64,000 nt of DNA from Phaseolus vulgaris (taxonomy: Eukaryota; Streptophyta; Magnoliopsida; Fabales; Fabaceae), in the NCBI RefSeq assembly GCF_000499845.2, contig NC_023749.2, positions 22,807,305 to 22,871,304 on the forward strand, given 5' to 3'. Positions 1 through 11,200 of this stretch are shown here, piece by piece (within the stretch, counting starts at the first letter, position 1; each line of letters opens with the position of its first letter). The notes beneath the pieces are model-generated. The model did no database searches and was not told where the DNA came from. It saw only the letters and a list, made by a program, of their open reading frames with translations. A program made the translations under genes and the position numbers.

Positions 1-708
1 TCTTCCCTAACCCCTGCCCTTATGATATATAACCCCATCTTTTGCCAGTATTCTTCTATACTCAGATTTTTTTGATGAAGTCTTTGGAGCTTGCCCATCC
101 ACTTCCTATTATAGTATGAGGGAACATGGCAACGTCTCAAGGCTCCCCTAAGGTCATTCCAATATGTAATGAGAGGGTTCTTGTGGAAATGTCTCTCTCT
201 TTCTAGGGCAGTCCACCAATACATTGCATTAGATTGAAAGCTTAAGATGGCTAAGGGTACATTCCTTTCGTCATTAACATGATGGCAAGCAAAATGTTGT
301 TCTACTTTCATTTCCCATTCTAAGTAAGTCTCAACATTTTCCTTCCCATAAAAATAAGGTAGGTATACCCTAGTCTCTTTTGGGGTTTCCCTTCTAGTTC
401 TTCTAGGTGGAGGTTGATAATATTCATTAACTCTAAGACTCTCTTCAGCATGTGAGTAACTCAACCTAGAACTAGATGCATGTGAAGATCTTTTTATTTT
501 TTTGATGTATTCATCCTTTTCTTTAACAAGTTTCAACTCTTCTTTTAATGTAGCCAAATAAGAATCCCTTTCTTTTTTATCTTTTTTAAGTTGGGCCTCA
601 TGTTGCAATTGTCTATGATAGTGATTGAAAGTCTTTGGCTAATTGTTTTAAAAGGGATTTTGTAGACTTTCTATCACTTTCACTTGGACTAGAAGAATGA
701 GAAGACAT
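1..708 (-). pseudogene. gag of chromovirus-type Ty3/gypsy element, frameshifted, runs off left edge
   Basis: Read on the minus strand, a start codon at 706-708 opens a Ser-rich N-terminus (MSSHSSSPSESD) that stops after about 31 codons. A different frame then runs on to the left edge. It contains hallmarks of plant Ty3/gypsy gag: a PYFYGKENVETYLEWEMKVE segment, an AMYWW motif and a YWNDLRGALRRCHVPSYY segment. The capsid-forming gag protein would assemble cytoplasmic virus-like particles. The change of frame near 620-640 breaks the gene. The leader and 5' LTR lie directly upstream (to the right), so this is the 5' end of one element; its protease and pol would be left of the window. Family is known from motifs; the clade (CRM/Reina-like chromovirus) is inference. 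Confidence 0.75.
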
Positions 709-2113
709 GTTGAAAGTTATGTGTTAAAAGTAAGTTACCACAATAAAGATAGGTGGAGTAATGTAGGTAGATTCCCAGGAAAGGGAGGTGGATCACTTGG
801 ATCACTTAAGTACCAAGCCTTTCCTAGCCAGATTCTATCCTCCAAGACTTTCACAAACCTTTCTCTAAGTAATTTACTTAGAGCACAATCAAGAATGAAA
901 ACATAATTTTATGCAAGAAAACAAGAATGCAAAAACAATTAAACACAATTGAAATAAATTCTAACTAGAAAACTTTAAACTAGTCAAAATCCTAATGCTG
1001 AGGCTTCTTGGCACTTAGAACCTCAAAGACAAACTCACCATCTAATTGTGCCATTAATCCACTAATTTTTCAAGGCTTAACAAAATACAAGCCAAAGAAA
1101 ATACAATGACAATTGAAACAACAAATTTTTGAAGTACCAAAAATTTTAAATCCTAATCTACGCATTCCTTCTTTTTGCACTCCCTCTTTGTGTATATTTT
1201 GGTACAAACTTGTTGTTGTCCCCTTGTTAAGCCTCTTAAGGATATTCAAATTTGAGTATTCAAATCTTCACCTATTTGAGTGATAAGGATTCTCACCGAA
1301 AATTGTTAGCTCCAAACTCAACACGGCACTTTTGAAATACTTTCACCAAGAAAGAGATCAACAAAATTTTAAAGCAACAAAAGTTTCAATTTAAAATTGG
1401 ACTACATCAAAGAGAGTAGATACATGACAAAACTTGAAAGAGTATTGAATGAAAATGACAAGCAAACAAAATAAGGAACTCAATAAAAGGTGGCAGACAA
1501 ATTGAACCTAAAGAATGGTACTAGATTTGGATTAAGAAAACCAAAACAACACTACTGAAAATTTGAGGTGTAAAAATGCGTGACTTAAAAAAATTAAGCT
1601 GAGCTGGATAATTCAAATTTGAATTTGAAATTTAAACCACAGAAAGTTCAAGATCTTAACTCAAATTTGGCGCTGGAATTACCCCAAAATGATGCACAAA
1701 TTAATTGTGATAAGTTTTTCAAATCTACTGCCACTTCACCGTTTTTTTTCGTGCCAAAATTGCACACTAATTGTATTTGATTTATCATTTTTTTATATTT
1801 TGAGTTTTAACAAAACTGAATTGGATTCAAAAATTAAAATGACTATAACACAATTAATTTGCACCGATTAAAACAACAAGAAAGACTCAATTAAAGCAAA
1901 AAACAGAACAACAAACACAAAACTCCATGGAATCCTAATCAAATTTGCACACGGATTGCTCAAACACAATTGAACAAGATGCACTGATTGGAATTTCCAA
2001 ACAGCAACACCAAATTAAAAACATCAAGACAATTAAGGAATTGATGAACAACACGGAATCAAGAACAACACAAAAATAAAAATAAAACAATGAACACTTA
2101 GCTCTTGAAGAAC
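709..2113 (-). other. Untranslated leader of the chromovirus element
   Basis: About 1.4 kb of AT-rich DNA lies between the primer binding site and the gag start. I see no coding potential; the small open frames here are chance. A block at about 766-840 (CCAGGAAAGGGAGGTGGATC and following) is clearly related to a block at about 5553-5620 in the second leader, which supports both being retrotransposon leaders of one family. Confidence 0.6.
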
Positions 2114-2131
2114 CATGACTCATGATACCAA
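2114..2131 (-). other. Primer binding site, initiator-Met tRNA type
   Basis: The minus strand reads TGGTATCATGAGTCATGG, close to the TGGTATCAGAGC-type site used by plant retrotransposons primed by tRNA-iMet. It lies between the LTR and the long leader, as expected. The match is exact for the first eight bases. Confidence 0.6.
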
Positions 2132-2777
2132 AGAACGTATTTGTGCCTTCATGACCGAATTCTTTGATTGAATTTTGGAGAGGATTGGCGGAAGCTTCAA
2201 TGTAGGAGGCGTGCAAGGAAGCTCACATGGAGCTTGCGGTTTCCTTGGAGGTGCATGCTAAGTATGGAGAGTGATAGGCAAGGCCTAATCATTTGGGCTA
2301 GGTGGAGAGTTGAAGACTAAAGTGTCTATCCTAAAAAGGCAAGACAAGAGTGAGAATTAGCACAATATTTTGGCAACAATTTTACATTCATTAATCTTGA
2401 AAATACATGAGCCAAAGACCTTTTTATATAGAATGAGAGGGTTGGATTTGAACAAATAGAAATGGTGGAAAATTCAAATGAAATGGGTTTGAATTTGACA
2501 CCTAAAATGAGGTCACATGGAAGCTGTGACATGGTGTGTAACATGTGCTCATTTTTAGGTCTAATGGGCCGACCTAGGTTAATTAGGAGTTTTATAGAAA
2601 CCCTAATTTAACCTAGGTTGATCTTTAGATTTCTAAATTCAACCTAATTATAATTAGAAAAATATTACAAGTAAAATTCCTATTCTACTTTTGACAAGAA
2701 AATAAATTCTACTACAATATTTAAACTAGGATCGTGGCTTCTTCAAACATATAGAGAAATGTTTCTCTGCCATCAGT
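2132..2777 (-). mobile_element. 5' LTR of the chromovirus element
   Basis: About 0.64 kb. On the minus strand it begins TGATGGCAGAGAAACATTTC at 2777 and has a TATA box (TATATAAAAAGG, 2419-2430). It ends either at a CA near 2144 or next to the primer site. The left limit is uncertain by about 12 bp. No second LTR is in the window, so this assignment rests on promoter, primer site and gag being in the correct order. Confidence 0.65.
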
Positions 2778-3288
2778 AGCAGCATCCCAGTCCTCTCGTA
2801 TCTTCTTTACCATAGACCTAGTTGTGGGCCATGATCTTCTAGTTGTTAGGCTTGTGCTTGAGCCTCTTCCATCAGGAAGACAAACTGATGTTTTTAAAAG
2901 TTTTTAGAATAAGAGTTAGCATCATGATTTAATTGAAAAGAAAACTTCAAAGTATTACAATCCCTCTTTAAGTATTTTGTCTCAAATATACTTTTAGGGG
3001 GTGTTGTAAGAGACTCCTCTTCCTTTCTAGATTTCTCCTCTTCTTTTCCTTCTCTCTCTTTCTTCTCTTTTCTCTCTCTTTTGTTTCTCTGTTTTTCTCT
3101 ATTTTTCTCTCTCTATTTTTCTCTTTTTCTTCTTATTAAGAGTCTGTACTTTTTCTCTAAACTCATTTTCTCTTCTTACAAATTCTTTTTCTCCTACTAT
3201 TTATTTGATTACTATTATTACAAACTCTGTCATTTCTTCTTGAATCCTTTTATTTTTCTCATGTGAAGGCATACCAAATTTTCTTCTT
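2778..3288. other. Retroelement remnant and pyrimidine-rich low-complexity tract
   Basis: At 2779-2890 the minus strand reads as a short tail with TTRSMVKKIREDWDAAT, which resembles the C-terminal polyprotein end of plant retroelements; this is weak. From about 3018 to 3260 the plus strand is a run of TTTTCTCTC-type sequence with no gene-like structure. Confidence 0.35.
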
Positions 3289-4053
3289 GTTCTTGTCATT
3301 GAGTTGCTCGCCGGTTGAATCCAATCACCAGCTCTAACTCCGTCTGTCTCTTGTTCTCTAGAACGTAGCTCTACTGAAACAGAGGGGGCCCTGCCTGTTG
3401 ATTGCACTCTGACGATCAAGTCAATACAGGGCTTATAAGAAACAAGAAGTATTAAGTTTCAGTCTTAGAAACAGTGTACCTTTACCTGGGATCTCAAGTC
3501 CCTTTTATAGACTACCTCTAGGCTACCTCTTCTAACAACCTTCTCACACAAGAATCTTATCTCAAGTGAAAGCATGTTCAATGGGAGAAGAGTCCATTAC
3601 AATGCACACAATCTTAGCGTTGCAACTGCACATAATCTTATCTATTTGCAGTGCATAAAGTCTTAACAGAATAACCACCGGGGTACCGAATCATGTACCA
3701 ACATCAGGGGTCCAATCTGTTTGACGTAGGCATTCATGCCCTTATGTATCATGCGTGCAACCTGTTCTACCAAACCCTAGCGTTCTTGGGCTTAGGCTTA
3801 TAGAGAATGTTTTACTTGTACTAGACCCGAATGCGCTAAACACACCCCTGGGCCCATTAACACTATTCGTTGACCGATCAGGCCTTATACACAAAGGATT
3901 ATATTAAGTATATGAATGGGAGTCAATACACACATACCTGGAGCCCACTCATGTGGCCCATCCACTCGACCCGACGATCGAGCTTACTTGTTTAACGCGG
4001 GCGCTGATGTCTGACCACCGAGCATTGAGCTCTACGCGCTCTGGTCCAATACA
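3289..4053 (-). mobile_element. Solo LTR of a Tat-type Ty3/gypsy element
   Basis: The minus strand begins TGTATTGGACCAGAGCGCG at 4053 and ends in ACA at 3289. A TATA box (TATAAAAG from 3509) lies 30 bp before GTACAC (3479), the same core promoter spacing as other Tat LTRs here. A U5 block related to GACTTGATCGTCAGAGTGCAA is present near 3400. No internal Tat sequence adjoins either side and the right side abuts a chromovirus gag fragment, so it looks like a solo LTR inserted in that gag. Boundaries are by eye. Confidence 0.6.
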
Positions 4054-4470
4054 TTTCTCATACATGCCTTCAATTCATACCAATTCAAAATTTCGTATTT
4101 TCTACCCATCCTTATATCATTTTGCCTTTGCTTCCACCAAGACATGACATGTTCTTGAAAAATTAGGGTAGCCATAGATAATCTTCTAAATTCATTTACT
4201 TGGTGGTATTGAAAAAGTTTCTCAACCTTCATCTCCCATTCTAATATTCTTTAACAATTTTATTTCCATAAAAAGAAGGGAGATCTACTTTATGCTTTAT
4301 AGAATGAAGATGATTTCTAGGCTTTCGATGATGTTTAAGGGGTGGGGGATAAGAATTATTATAGCAAGGATTACTATATACCCCTTCTTCACTTTTGGAA
4401 CAGGGGTCAGGACCATAATTTTGTTTGTGATTAAACCCCTTATGATACAAACCACCTTGACAAGTAAATG
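4054..4470 (-). pseudogene. Fragment of a second chromovirus-type gag
   Basis: Minus-strand frames give HKVDLPSFYGNKIVKEY followed by a KVEKLFQYHQVNEFRRLSMA segment and a MSWWKQ motif, the same gag core as at 1-708. It is interrupted between the two frames and cut on the left by the Tat LTR at 4053. On the right the similarity fades into a probable insertion. It is a decayed copy with no expected function. Confidence 0.65.
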
Positions 4471-5060
4471 ACTAAGGACACAATAGATACTTCACAATTA
4501 GGTAAGTCATCTCAGCATACAAGACGAGGCCCCACCAAACCTCAAGAGAGCCTCAGCGGAAGAAGAACTAGACATAAACTAGAATATCAGATGTTCTTCC
4601 TTCTAGTATTTTCACAAGACAAGTTTATGTAAATAAATTGGGCTCACTTTGGGGGTCCAAATAGAAGAATAAGCTAGAGTAGGGTTCACTTACCAGAAAT
4701 TGGGGTCTACTTATCATAAATTGGGCTTGTGTCAAACCCACCTTTCAAGAAAAGTGCATCCAGGTTTAGGGTTTTTTTACCTACCTTTTAGAAGGTTTCT
4801 CACAAATGAGACCCCTACCCTTCTAACTCTTGCTCCCCAAGTCTCTCTTATATAAAGGGTGACTTGCCTCGTGCATTTTTGTCTCCTAAATTGTTCTTGG
4901 GTCCATCATCCATAAGCTTTTCTTACTCTTTCTCTTTTCCTTCTTTATTTGTGCCATTATTCCTTTCCATTTCAGGTTCTTTAATGTTCTTATCAATTTG
5001 GTCATCTTTATACCTTTTGTTCTCTTAAAATTCCGCACTTTATCATCATCACCATATAAT
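4471..5060 (+). mobile_element. Possible LTR-like insertion between two parts of a gag
   Basis: This piece separates gag-like sequence at 4054-4470 from the gag start near 5413. It carries a TATA-like TTATATAAAGGG at about 4849-4860 in plus orientation, followed by a pyrimidine-rich stretch, which would fit a small LTR. I could not define its ends or find a partner copy. It could equally be diverged leader or gag sequence. Confidence 0.25.
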
Positions 5061-5413
5061 TGTGTTTTCTCTTTTGCTATCTAGAAGATAACCTTCACAC
5101 TTATTTAACCACTTGGTTAAGTTCGTGTTCAGTGGCAATCTTCTTTGAGCCTATCACCATAATTGCTAAATCAAAAACCATAAACAAAGTGCAACCCATA
5201 AAAATGCACAATCCTAAAATCAACTCACATCACCTTATCATGTTTTCTCTTAGTCATATCTTGATTCCTTATGATTTGAGCAAACATTCTTCTTATTTTA
5301 TCCATCTTTCTATCTTTTTATTTGGAACTTTCTTTAAGTCTCCTAACTTCTTCTCTTAGATTGACTTCTTTCCTACCATGAACACTAGATGAATGCCTTG
5401 AATGATCACTCAT
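5061..5413 (-). pseudogene. Start region of the second chromovirus gag, decayed
   Basis: A minus-strand ATG at 5411-5413 opens MSDHSRHSSSVHGRKEVN, which parallels the Ser-rich start of the gag at 708. The frame soon ends in stops and the rest is unrecognisable. With 4054-4470 it forms the remains of one gag gene. Confidence 0.45.
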
Positions 5414-6600
5414 TGTTGAATAGAAAAACTTAAAGGTTTTTCACAAAACTTTTGAATTCAACAAGAGTGATAAATATTTTTCACAAAAGGTTTTAAGGAT
5501 TGTAGAAGTTCCTACAAGGTTAAAAAGTAAAAGTTTTTCTAAGTTCACTTCCAGGAAAGAGAGGTGAGTCACTAAGACTAATTAAGTATCAGGTCTTTCC
5601 TAGCCAGAGTTTCCTTAGATAGCTTTCACTAGTTTTCCATAGAAAAACTTCACAAAAAGAATTCCTAATTTGTCTTTGTGTGCAAAGGTCCTAGAAGATC
5701 AAAGAAAGGTCTACTAATTTGTGTCGTCCTAAGACTGATTTTTCCTATTCGTCACAGAGACTTAAAAAGAAATTAAAGAATTAAGATGGGTAAAAAATTA
5801 TATATAAAGAAAGTAGTTAAATCTATTTGTCTTCATAAGTGAAAGTGCAAGTGACACTTTGAGTCCCTTGACACACTTTCACAACTACAACGCTTAAGCT
5901 ATTACAAAGTTTCAATGGGATTGCACCAAGGGAATTTTCCTAGAAATATTAAAAAGCAAAATAAAAGATATACACAAAGGTTTTGTGACAAGAAATATGA
6001 TTTTAACAAGTAAATTTATTATTTCTCTCCTTCCTTGTGTGTTTGCACTCCACTTGACCTTATATTTCCAAGTCTTGATAAGAATGTTCTTCAATTGGTT
6101 CTTCACCAACACACCTAAGATGCCACCTTAGGGAGAGGTAAGTTTCACCCAAAACTTAGGGAAAAGTAAGTGTAAAGTCTTTTTGGACTCCAAGAAGAGT
6201 ATAAAACACTAAAAGCAATAAAAGCACAATTTGAAAAAGATAGACATCAAATGATAGATTGCATGACAATACTCAAAGAGACTTGAAATAAATTAAGTAG
6301 CAACAAATAAGCACAATTTGATGGCTAGCACTTCAAAGAGAATCCTAACATTGGAGCTAAAATTGATTAGGAAAAAAAAAAACAAAAACTAGATTTGCAT
6401 TCTGACAGTGTTGATTCCAAAATATATGTAAATTTTTATAGATTGAAATTTGTTCCCAAATTTTAACCACAATTCCTTAACACAATAAGGAATTCAGTCT
6501 TAAATATTTCATATCAAAAGATGCATTGAGCTAACTGAAACAAATCAAAAACCAAGAGCAATGCGAAGCTTCTCTCCAAATTCATCATTAATGAATATCC
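5414..6600 (-). other. Leader of the second chromovirus copy
   Basis: AT-rich, non-coding. The block at about 5553-5620 (CCAGGAAAGAGAGGTGAGTC, then TTTCCTAGCCAGAGTTTC) matches the leader at 766-840. No LTR or primer site is seen at its right end, so the 5' LTR seems lost or cut off by the CACTA sequence. From 6600 to 7004 I see only AT-rich DNA that may belong to either element. Confidence 0.45.
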
Positions 6601-7004
6601 AGGCTTTTACGATTTATCACATTTTTTCTACTTTGGTTTTAGATAAACCTTTTTAACACAAGATCACTAACACATTGTAGTTATTAGATATACGTAATTT
6701 GGATGTTTATTTATTTAACAATAAATTTTCCAATCCATAACAAATTCATAGAATCATGTTAGTGAGAAAAAACCTAAAGAGTCTAATGAAATGGAACAAA
6801 ACTTCAAGTTACAATGGAATTTTGTAATAAGATGCTTACTAGTGATCTAATAGTAAACTCGCATACAAGAGAAATTAAGAAAAACAATTTTACAAATACA
6901 TGACATACACATTGTAAAAGTTTGACAACTTCTATGGAAATTCAAGACATGTAAAGACTAAACATGACTTCTAGACAAAACATGGAGCTTACAAAATGTA
7001 ACCA

Positions 7005-8183
7005 TTAAAGGCTTTGTTTCAACCTTCGATAAGGATGATGACTTCTAAGAAACCTCTGACACTGAAGATATACTGTCTTCCTTTCATGTTTCAATTGTTG
7101 AGAAGCGGTCTCTTCTTCGCATTTTGTATATGCTTTATGACCCTTAATACTATACCCTGATAAGTTACCATAAGCCAGAAAGTCATTGATGGTGCAAAAT
7201 AACATGGCATGCATCTTGAAAGTTTCGTTAGCAAATTCGTCAAATACTTCAAAACCCTGATCCCACATTAACTACAAATCTTCAATTAGGGGACTTAGAT
7301 AAACATCTATGTCATTCTGGCTATTTTGGACCGGATATCATCATAGACAACATCATGTATTTTCGCTCATGCAAAATCCAGGAGGTAAGTTGTAAATAAC
7401 TAGTAAAACATGCCATGAACTGTGATTCGTACTCATATTACCAAACAGATTCATTCCGTCTATAGTTAAGCCAAGTCAGATATTTCTTGATTCTTTGCCA
7501 AACTCTGGAAACTCATCATCAAATTTCTTCCATTGAATAGAATCACTTGAATGTCGGTACATGCCATCACATTTCCTCTCATTTGCATGCCATCTAAGAT
7601 TCTTAGCATCGTTTGGGTTTGCAAACAAACGCTTCATCATTGGAATGATGGGAAGATACCATAAAACCTTCATTGGGGGTCCATGTTTTTCTATCTCTTC
7701 AATAGTATCATCATCTTTTTCTTTCAACTTATAATGTGATAACCCACACCTCAGACAACTTTTCAACAATTTAAAATCTTTCCTGTATAATATACAATCA
7801 TTAGGACATGCATGTATCTTTTTATACTCCATAGCCATTGGATAAAGAATCTTTTTGGCCTCATAATTACAATTAGGTAGAGTATTTCCCTCTGGAAGCA
7901 TATCCTTCAACAACTTGAGCAATTTCGTGAAGCTTTTATCAGTCCATCCATTTATTGCCTTCAAATTCATCAATCTTAACATCATCGACAACCGTGTGAA
8001 GTTAGTTGATCCAGGATACAATGGAGTCTCTACATCGCTTGACATACTTCCATATCCATGTGCTTCTTCAAAAGACTCAGCTCCCACATCACGAATCATG
8101 TCCTCTAATCGATCATCATCTACACCATCATGTACTTCATCATCCATGGTGGACCCCACATATTCTTCAATTACGAAAATCAT
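7005..8183 (-). pseudogene. TNP2-like transposase of a CACTA (En/Spm) transposon, broken
   Basis: The minus strand encodes a 235-residue piece (8183-7476) with an LPEGNTLP segment, CPNDCILYRK, a Cys pair in CLRCGLSHYK, and RWHANERKCDGMYRH, all typical of plant CACTA TNP2/Transposase_21-associated proteins. It stops at a TGA just after ESRNI, but the following frame continues with GMNLFGNMSTNHSSW. A second piece (7268-7005) has AMLFCTINDFLAYGNLSGYS and ends in HHPYRRLK, the next part of the same protein family. The transposase would bind and cut the element ends in the nucleus. It is truncated on the left: the C-terminal half, normally several hundred residues, is missing. Confidence 0.85.
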
Positions 8184-9303
8184 GGTAAATTTAATAATTC
8201 ACCATGCCATGTCCAAGTTGTATAAGAACGAAGAAATCCATCACATAGAAGGTGCTCCCTGATTATCTTAACATCTAGTATCCTTTCATTCAAACAGTTA
8301 ACGCACGGACACCTGATCTTTTCTCCATCATGACCACTATTATTACATTACGCAAATTGTATAAATCCTTCTACTCCTCTTTCGTACTCATCACTTATGC
8401 AAACAAAATTAATCCAATTTATGTCCATTATATTTTGGAATAGTCATTCAGGTGTTTTCTAATGAGTGTTCTATCTCACACGTTTGCCGAAGGTCGAACA
8501 CCCCTGAACTCAATACCAGAACATATCAATTGTCGAGGGTCGAACACCCTCGGACTCAATACCAACACGTTAATTTTATTCTAAACTAACAACTAACATA
8601 ATATAAATTATTAATAAATACTAAATAATATAAATTTAAAAAAATAAAAATTATAATAAATTAAAAATAAACAAATTCACAACATTAAAAAAAATTCAAA
8701 AAAATGTAAAACACCACCAACCTTGTGTGTGAAGACAACGTTGGTGAAGAGTGGCATGGGACCGACACCAATAACGGCGCCAACAACGACGGAGCAAAGG
8801 CAATGAGATACAGAAGAAGCGCGAAGACAATGAAACAATACTTCGAACAATGCAAGAGAACAAACAAAGTAAGAGAAACAAAAAGATTTATAAATCATTT
8901 TTGAATAAGAAACAGAGCTCGAACGAACTTACAATGACACACAATGAAGCTCGTAGAAGAAGAGAGAAACAAAAGAGCAGGAACAGAGCAAACGTGAAGC
9001 AAAAGAAGAGAAAGAAATATGAAAGGGTAAGTGGCACGCTTTAGATTAAGGTAAACAATGATTTAAGAATGCGACTATTCGAAATAGCCGCATCCATAAA
9101 TCAAGCGCTTTGATTTAAGAATGCGACTATTACGAAAAACCCCATTCATAAATAAAATCACCTTATTTATGAATGTGGCTATTACAAATAGCCACATTCA
9201 TAAATGAACTTGATTTAAAAAATGTCACTGCGTTTTGAAAGACCGTGTCTGACCGTAAAAACAATTTAATAAAAAGTAATTGTTTTTACATTTTGCTCTA
9301 GTG
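8184..9303 (-). mobile_element. 5' region, subterminal repeats and terminal inverted repeat of the CACTA element
   Basis: The right end on the minus strand reads CACTAGAGCAAAATG (9303 downward), a good CACTA terminus. Inside it lie subterminal repeats at about 9050-9240 built on TTTAAGAATGCGACTATT and its complement, the usual transposase-binding arrangement. Two related copies of a GTCGAACACCC-containing block occur at about 8480-8570. No partner terminus was found at lower coordinates, so the left end of the element has been lost. Small open frames at 8677-9044 overlap each other on both strands and are not supported as genes. Confidence 0.7.
9166..9204. repeat. Perfect 18-bp hairpin in CACTA subterminal region
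   Basis: TTTATGAATGTGGCTATT (9166-9183) is followed after a 3-base loop by its exact reverse complement (9187-9204). Imperfect relatives sit at about 9060-9150. Subterminal inverted repeats of this kind are characteristic of CACTA ends. Confidence 0.8.
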
Positions 9304-9680
9304 AGAGGTTCAAGTTTCATATATGAAATGATGTCATTTCTATTTACATTATTGATGGTAGAATTGTGATTTTTTGGAAGGGTCATCTATTGTAACAATT
9401 TCGAATTTTTGTATAGAGTTATGGTTGGATATTTATGAATCTATTTTGCATGATTAGATGGAGTTTTTTTTATGTGGTTGTATTTGGCAGGAGTTTGGCC
9501 CTTGGTTTTGGGCTGGTAGTAGCTCGATTCTCGGTTTTGACTGAGGTCAGCTCAGTTATTTGTTGCATGTTAATTACGTATTAATGCCTGTTGAGAGTTG
9601 TTGTTAACCATAAAAGATAGGGACATGTAGTTAAAATAGAATTTTGGCCTGCGGTTCAGCACCTGAAGATCACTGGTGCC
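9304..9680. other. Unassigned AT-rich stretch
   Basis: No gene or terminal structure is seen. A frame with IIDGRIVIFWKGHL in the plus direction faintly recalls the end of a LINE reverse transcriptase region, but it is too short and broken to call. Confidence 0.2.
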
Positions 9681-10407
9681 TGTTCTTGCCGGTTGACTCG
9701 CTTCGCCGGTTGGCTCCAACAGTAGCCTTGAGCCCTTCTATCTCCGCTTGAGAATCGTGCCTTCTTTATCAAGAAACCTCTCACCTGCAAAGACAAAGGG
9801 GCACCCTAGCGGTCATTTGCACTCCGACGCTCAAGTCAATATTAGGGCAAAGAAACACCAAGAGTGTATATTAGCTTCAGTCTTAGAAACTGTGTACCTT
9901 GCTAGGGTTTCTTGGCACCCTTTATATAGGCTGAAACTAGGGTTTACCCTTGTCTAGGGTTCCTTGGGGAACGTCCTTGCGCCTCTATTTACAAAATCTT
10001 AGCGTATCTAGCACATAGAACTTCCCTTAACTAGAGTGCAACGAATAACAGAGTGGCCGCTTGGGTACCAACTTGTGCACCTAATCTCTAGCGCCATCTG
10101 CTTTGTGGGTGCCCTAAGTATTCATGTGGCTTGCATGCAACTTTCCCTAGTAACCCTAACCCTAATGGGCCTTAACGCTTCCCAGGATTGTTCATACATG
10201 TTGCGCCTTCATTCGCTATACACACCACGTGCATGGATCCTTCGTGACCTAGGCTGCCCACATATCTCATGTCTTAACCGTAAACTTAGCATAATTATAG
10301 GGCCCCCCTTACGTGGCCCACTACAATGTTCAGACCACCGATGTCCGATCTCTCCCTCTACTGGCGAGGTCCGATGTCGATCTCCAACATCGGGGTCTAT
10401 GACTACA
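9681..10407 (-). mobile_element. Tat-type LTR
   Basis: Bounded on the plus strand by TGTTCTTGCC and GACTACA. On the minus strand a TATA box (TATATAAA from 9928) precedes GTACAC (9897) by 31 bp, and the U5 block GAGCGTCGGAGTGCAAATGA is present near 9810-9830. It abuts an LTR of opposite orientation on the right, and no matching internal sequence adjoins it, so it may be a solo LTR. Ends are by eye. Confidence 0.6.
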
Positions 10408-10892
10408 ATGTTTGAAGACTAACCAATTCCTTGGTAAGTGCGTCTGGGCCCACCTTAATTGGCCCCCTTCCATTACCAAGCATCGATGCACTATGTCTGA
10501 GGTCAGTCTTTGGGTCGATGACCGAGGACTAGTCGGGACAGTGCCCGTGGCAGGTGGTTTTTGTGTTAGAGATAAAAGATTAATGTGCGTAGTATATTTT
10601 TAGTTAAGAGTTTATTCTCTCAAGCGATAAACTGTTGCATGTGCGGTTATAAAAGGGGCCTAAGACCCAGGTAAAAGTACGTTGTTTTTGCATACTAAAC
10701 TGAGAATTGTTACTTTTTGTCAGCCCTTACTGACTTGAGTGTTGGAGTGCAATCAACAGGTAGGGCACCCTCTGTCACAACAGAGTCACATTTTAGTTCA
10801 ACAGAGAGACACAAGTCAATAATCAACTACGACAGATCCAAGAGAAGGCGTTCAACCTAGCCAACCGACGGGAGAGTCAACCGGCGAGAACA
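10408..10892 (+). mobile_element. Tat-type 5' LTR, possibly partial
   Basis: It contains TATAAAAG (10648), GTACG 29 bp further on, and a U5 block (GACTTGAGTGTTGGAGTGCAA at 10732-10752). It ends ...GAGAACA at 10892, just before a tRNA-Lys-type primer site. The left limit is not clear and may lie anywhere from 10408 to about 10550. Confidence 0.55.
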
Positions 10893-10894
10893 TT

Positions 10895-10915
10895 TGGCGC
10901 CCATCGCGGGGCTCG
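10895..10915 (+). other. Primer binding site, tRNA-Lys type with two changes
   Basis: TGGCGCCCATCGCGGGGCTC differs at two places from TGGCGCCCACCGTGGGGCTC, which would pair with the 3' end of plant tRNA-Lys(CUU) as I remember it. It lies three bases after the LTR end. Confidence 0.6.
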
Positions 10916-10962
10916 CTAAATCCTGATCCCATTCACATTCGTGTTTGAGTTCTCAAACGGAG

Positions 10963-11200
10963 ATGCAAAATACTAGACAAGTGCCATCGGAACCAGAAGA
11001 AGGTGAGGCTCCCACACTACAACAGCTTATGGAGACAATAAGAAATCTCCAAGAGGCTAATGAACGGTCCAGAAAGGAGCCAAAAAGTGTCACGAGAGTA
11101 GTCTGAAGAATCGAGGGAAGACTTACGCAATCGCATAGTCAAGGTGCTCAGGAATGGAGCGTATAGACTAGACAACCTGGAGACCATTCCTCGAGGTGGA
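10963..11200 (+). pseudogene. N-terminal stub of a Tat gag
   Basis: The frame starts MQNTRQVPSEPEEGEAPT at 10963 and ends at a TGA at 11104-11106. Another frame continues with ESREDLRNRIVKVLRN. Its position straight after the LTR and primer site, and its Glu/Arg-rich helical start, fit the beginning of gag. Similarity stops near 11200, where unrelated sequence begins, so the rest of this element is gone. Confidence 0.5.

Noticed and set aside
1549..1562. CACTACTGAAAA as the missing left end of the CACTA element
   Set aside because: It does not match the right end (CACTAGAGCAAAA), has no 3-bp duplication with the right flank, and lies inside another element's leader.
8677..9044. Several overlapping small frames on both strands in the CACTA 5' region
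   Set aside because: Composition-driven frames without motifs or agreement between them.
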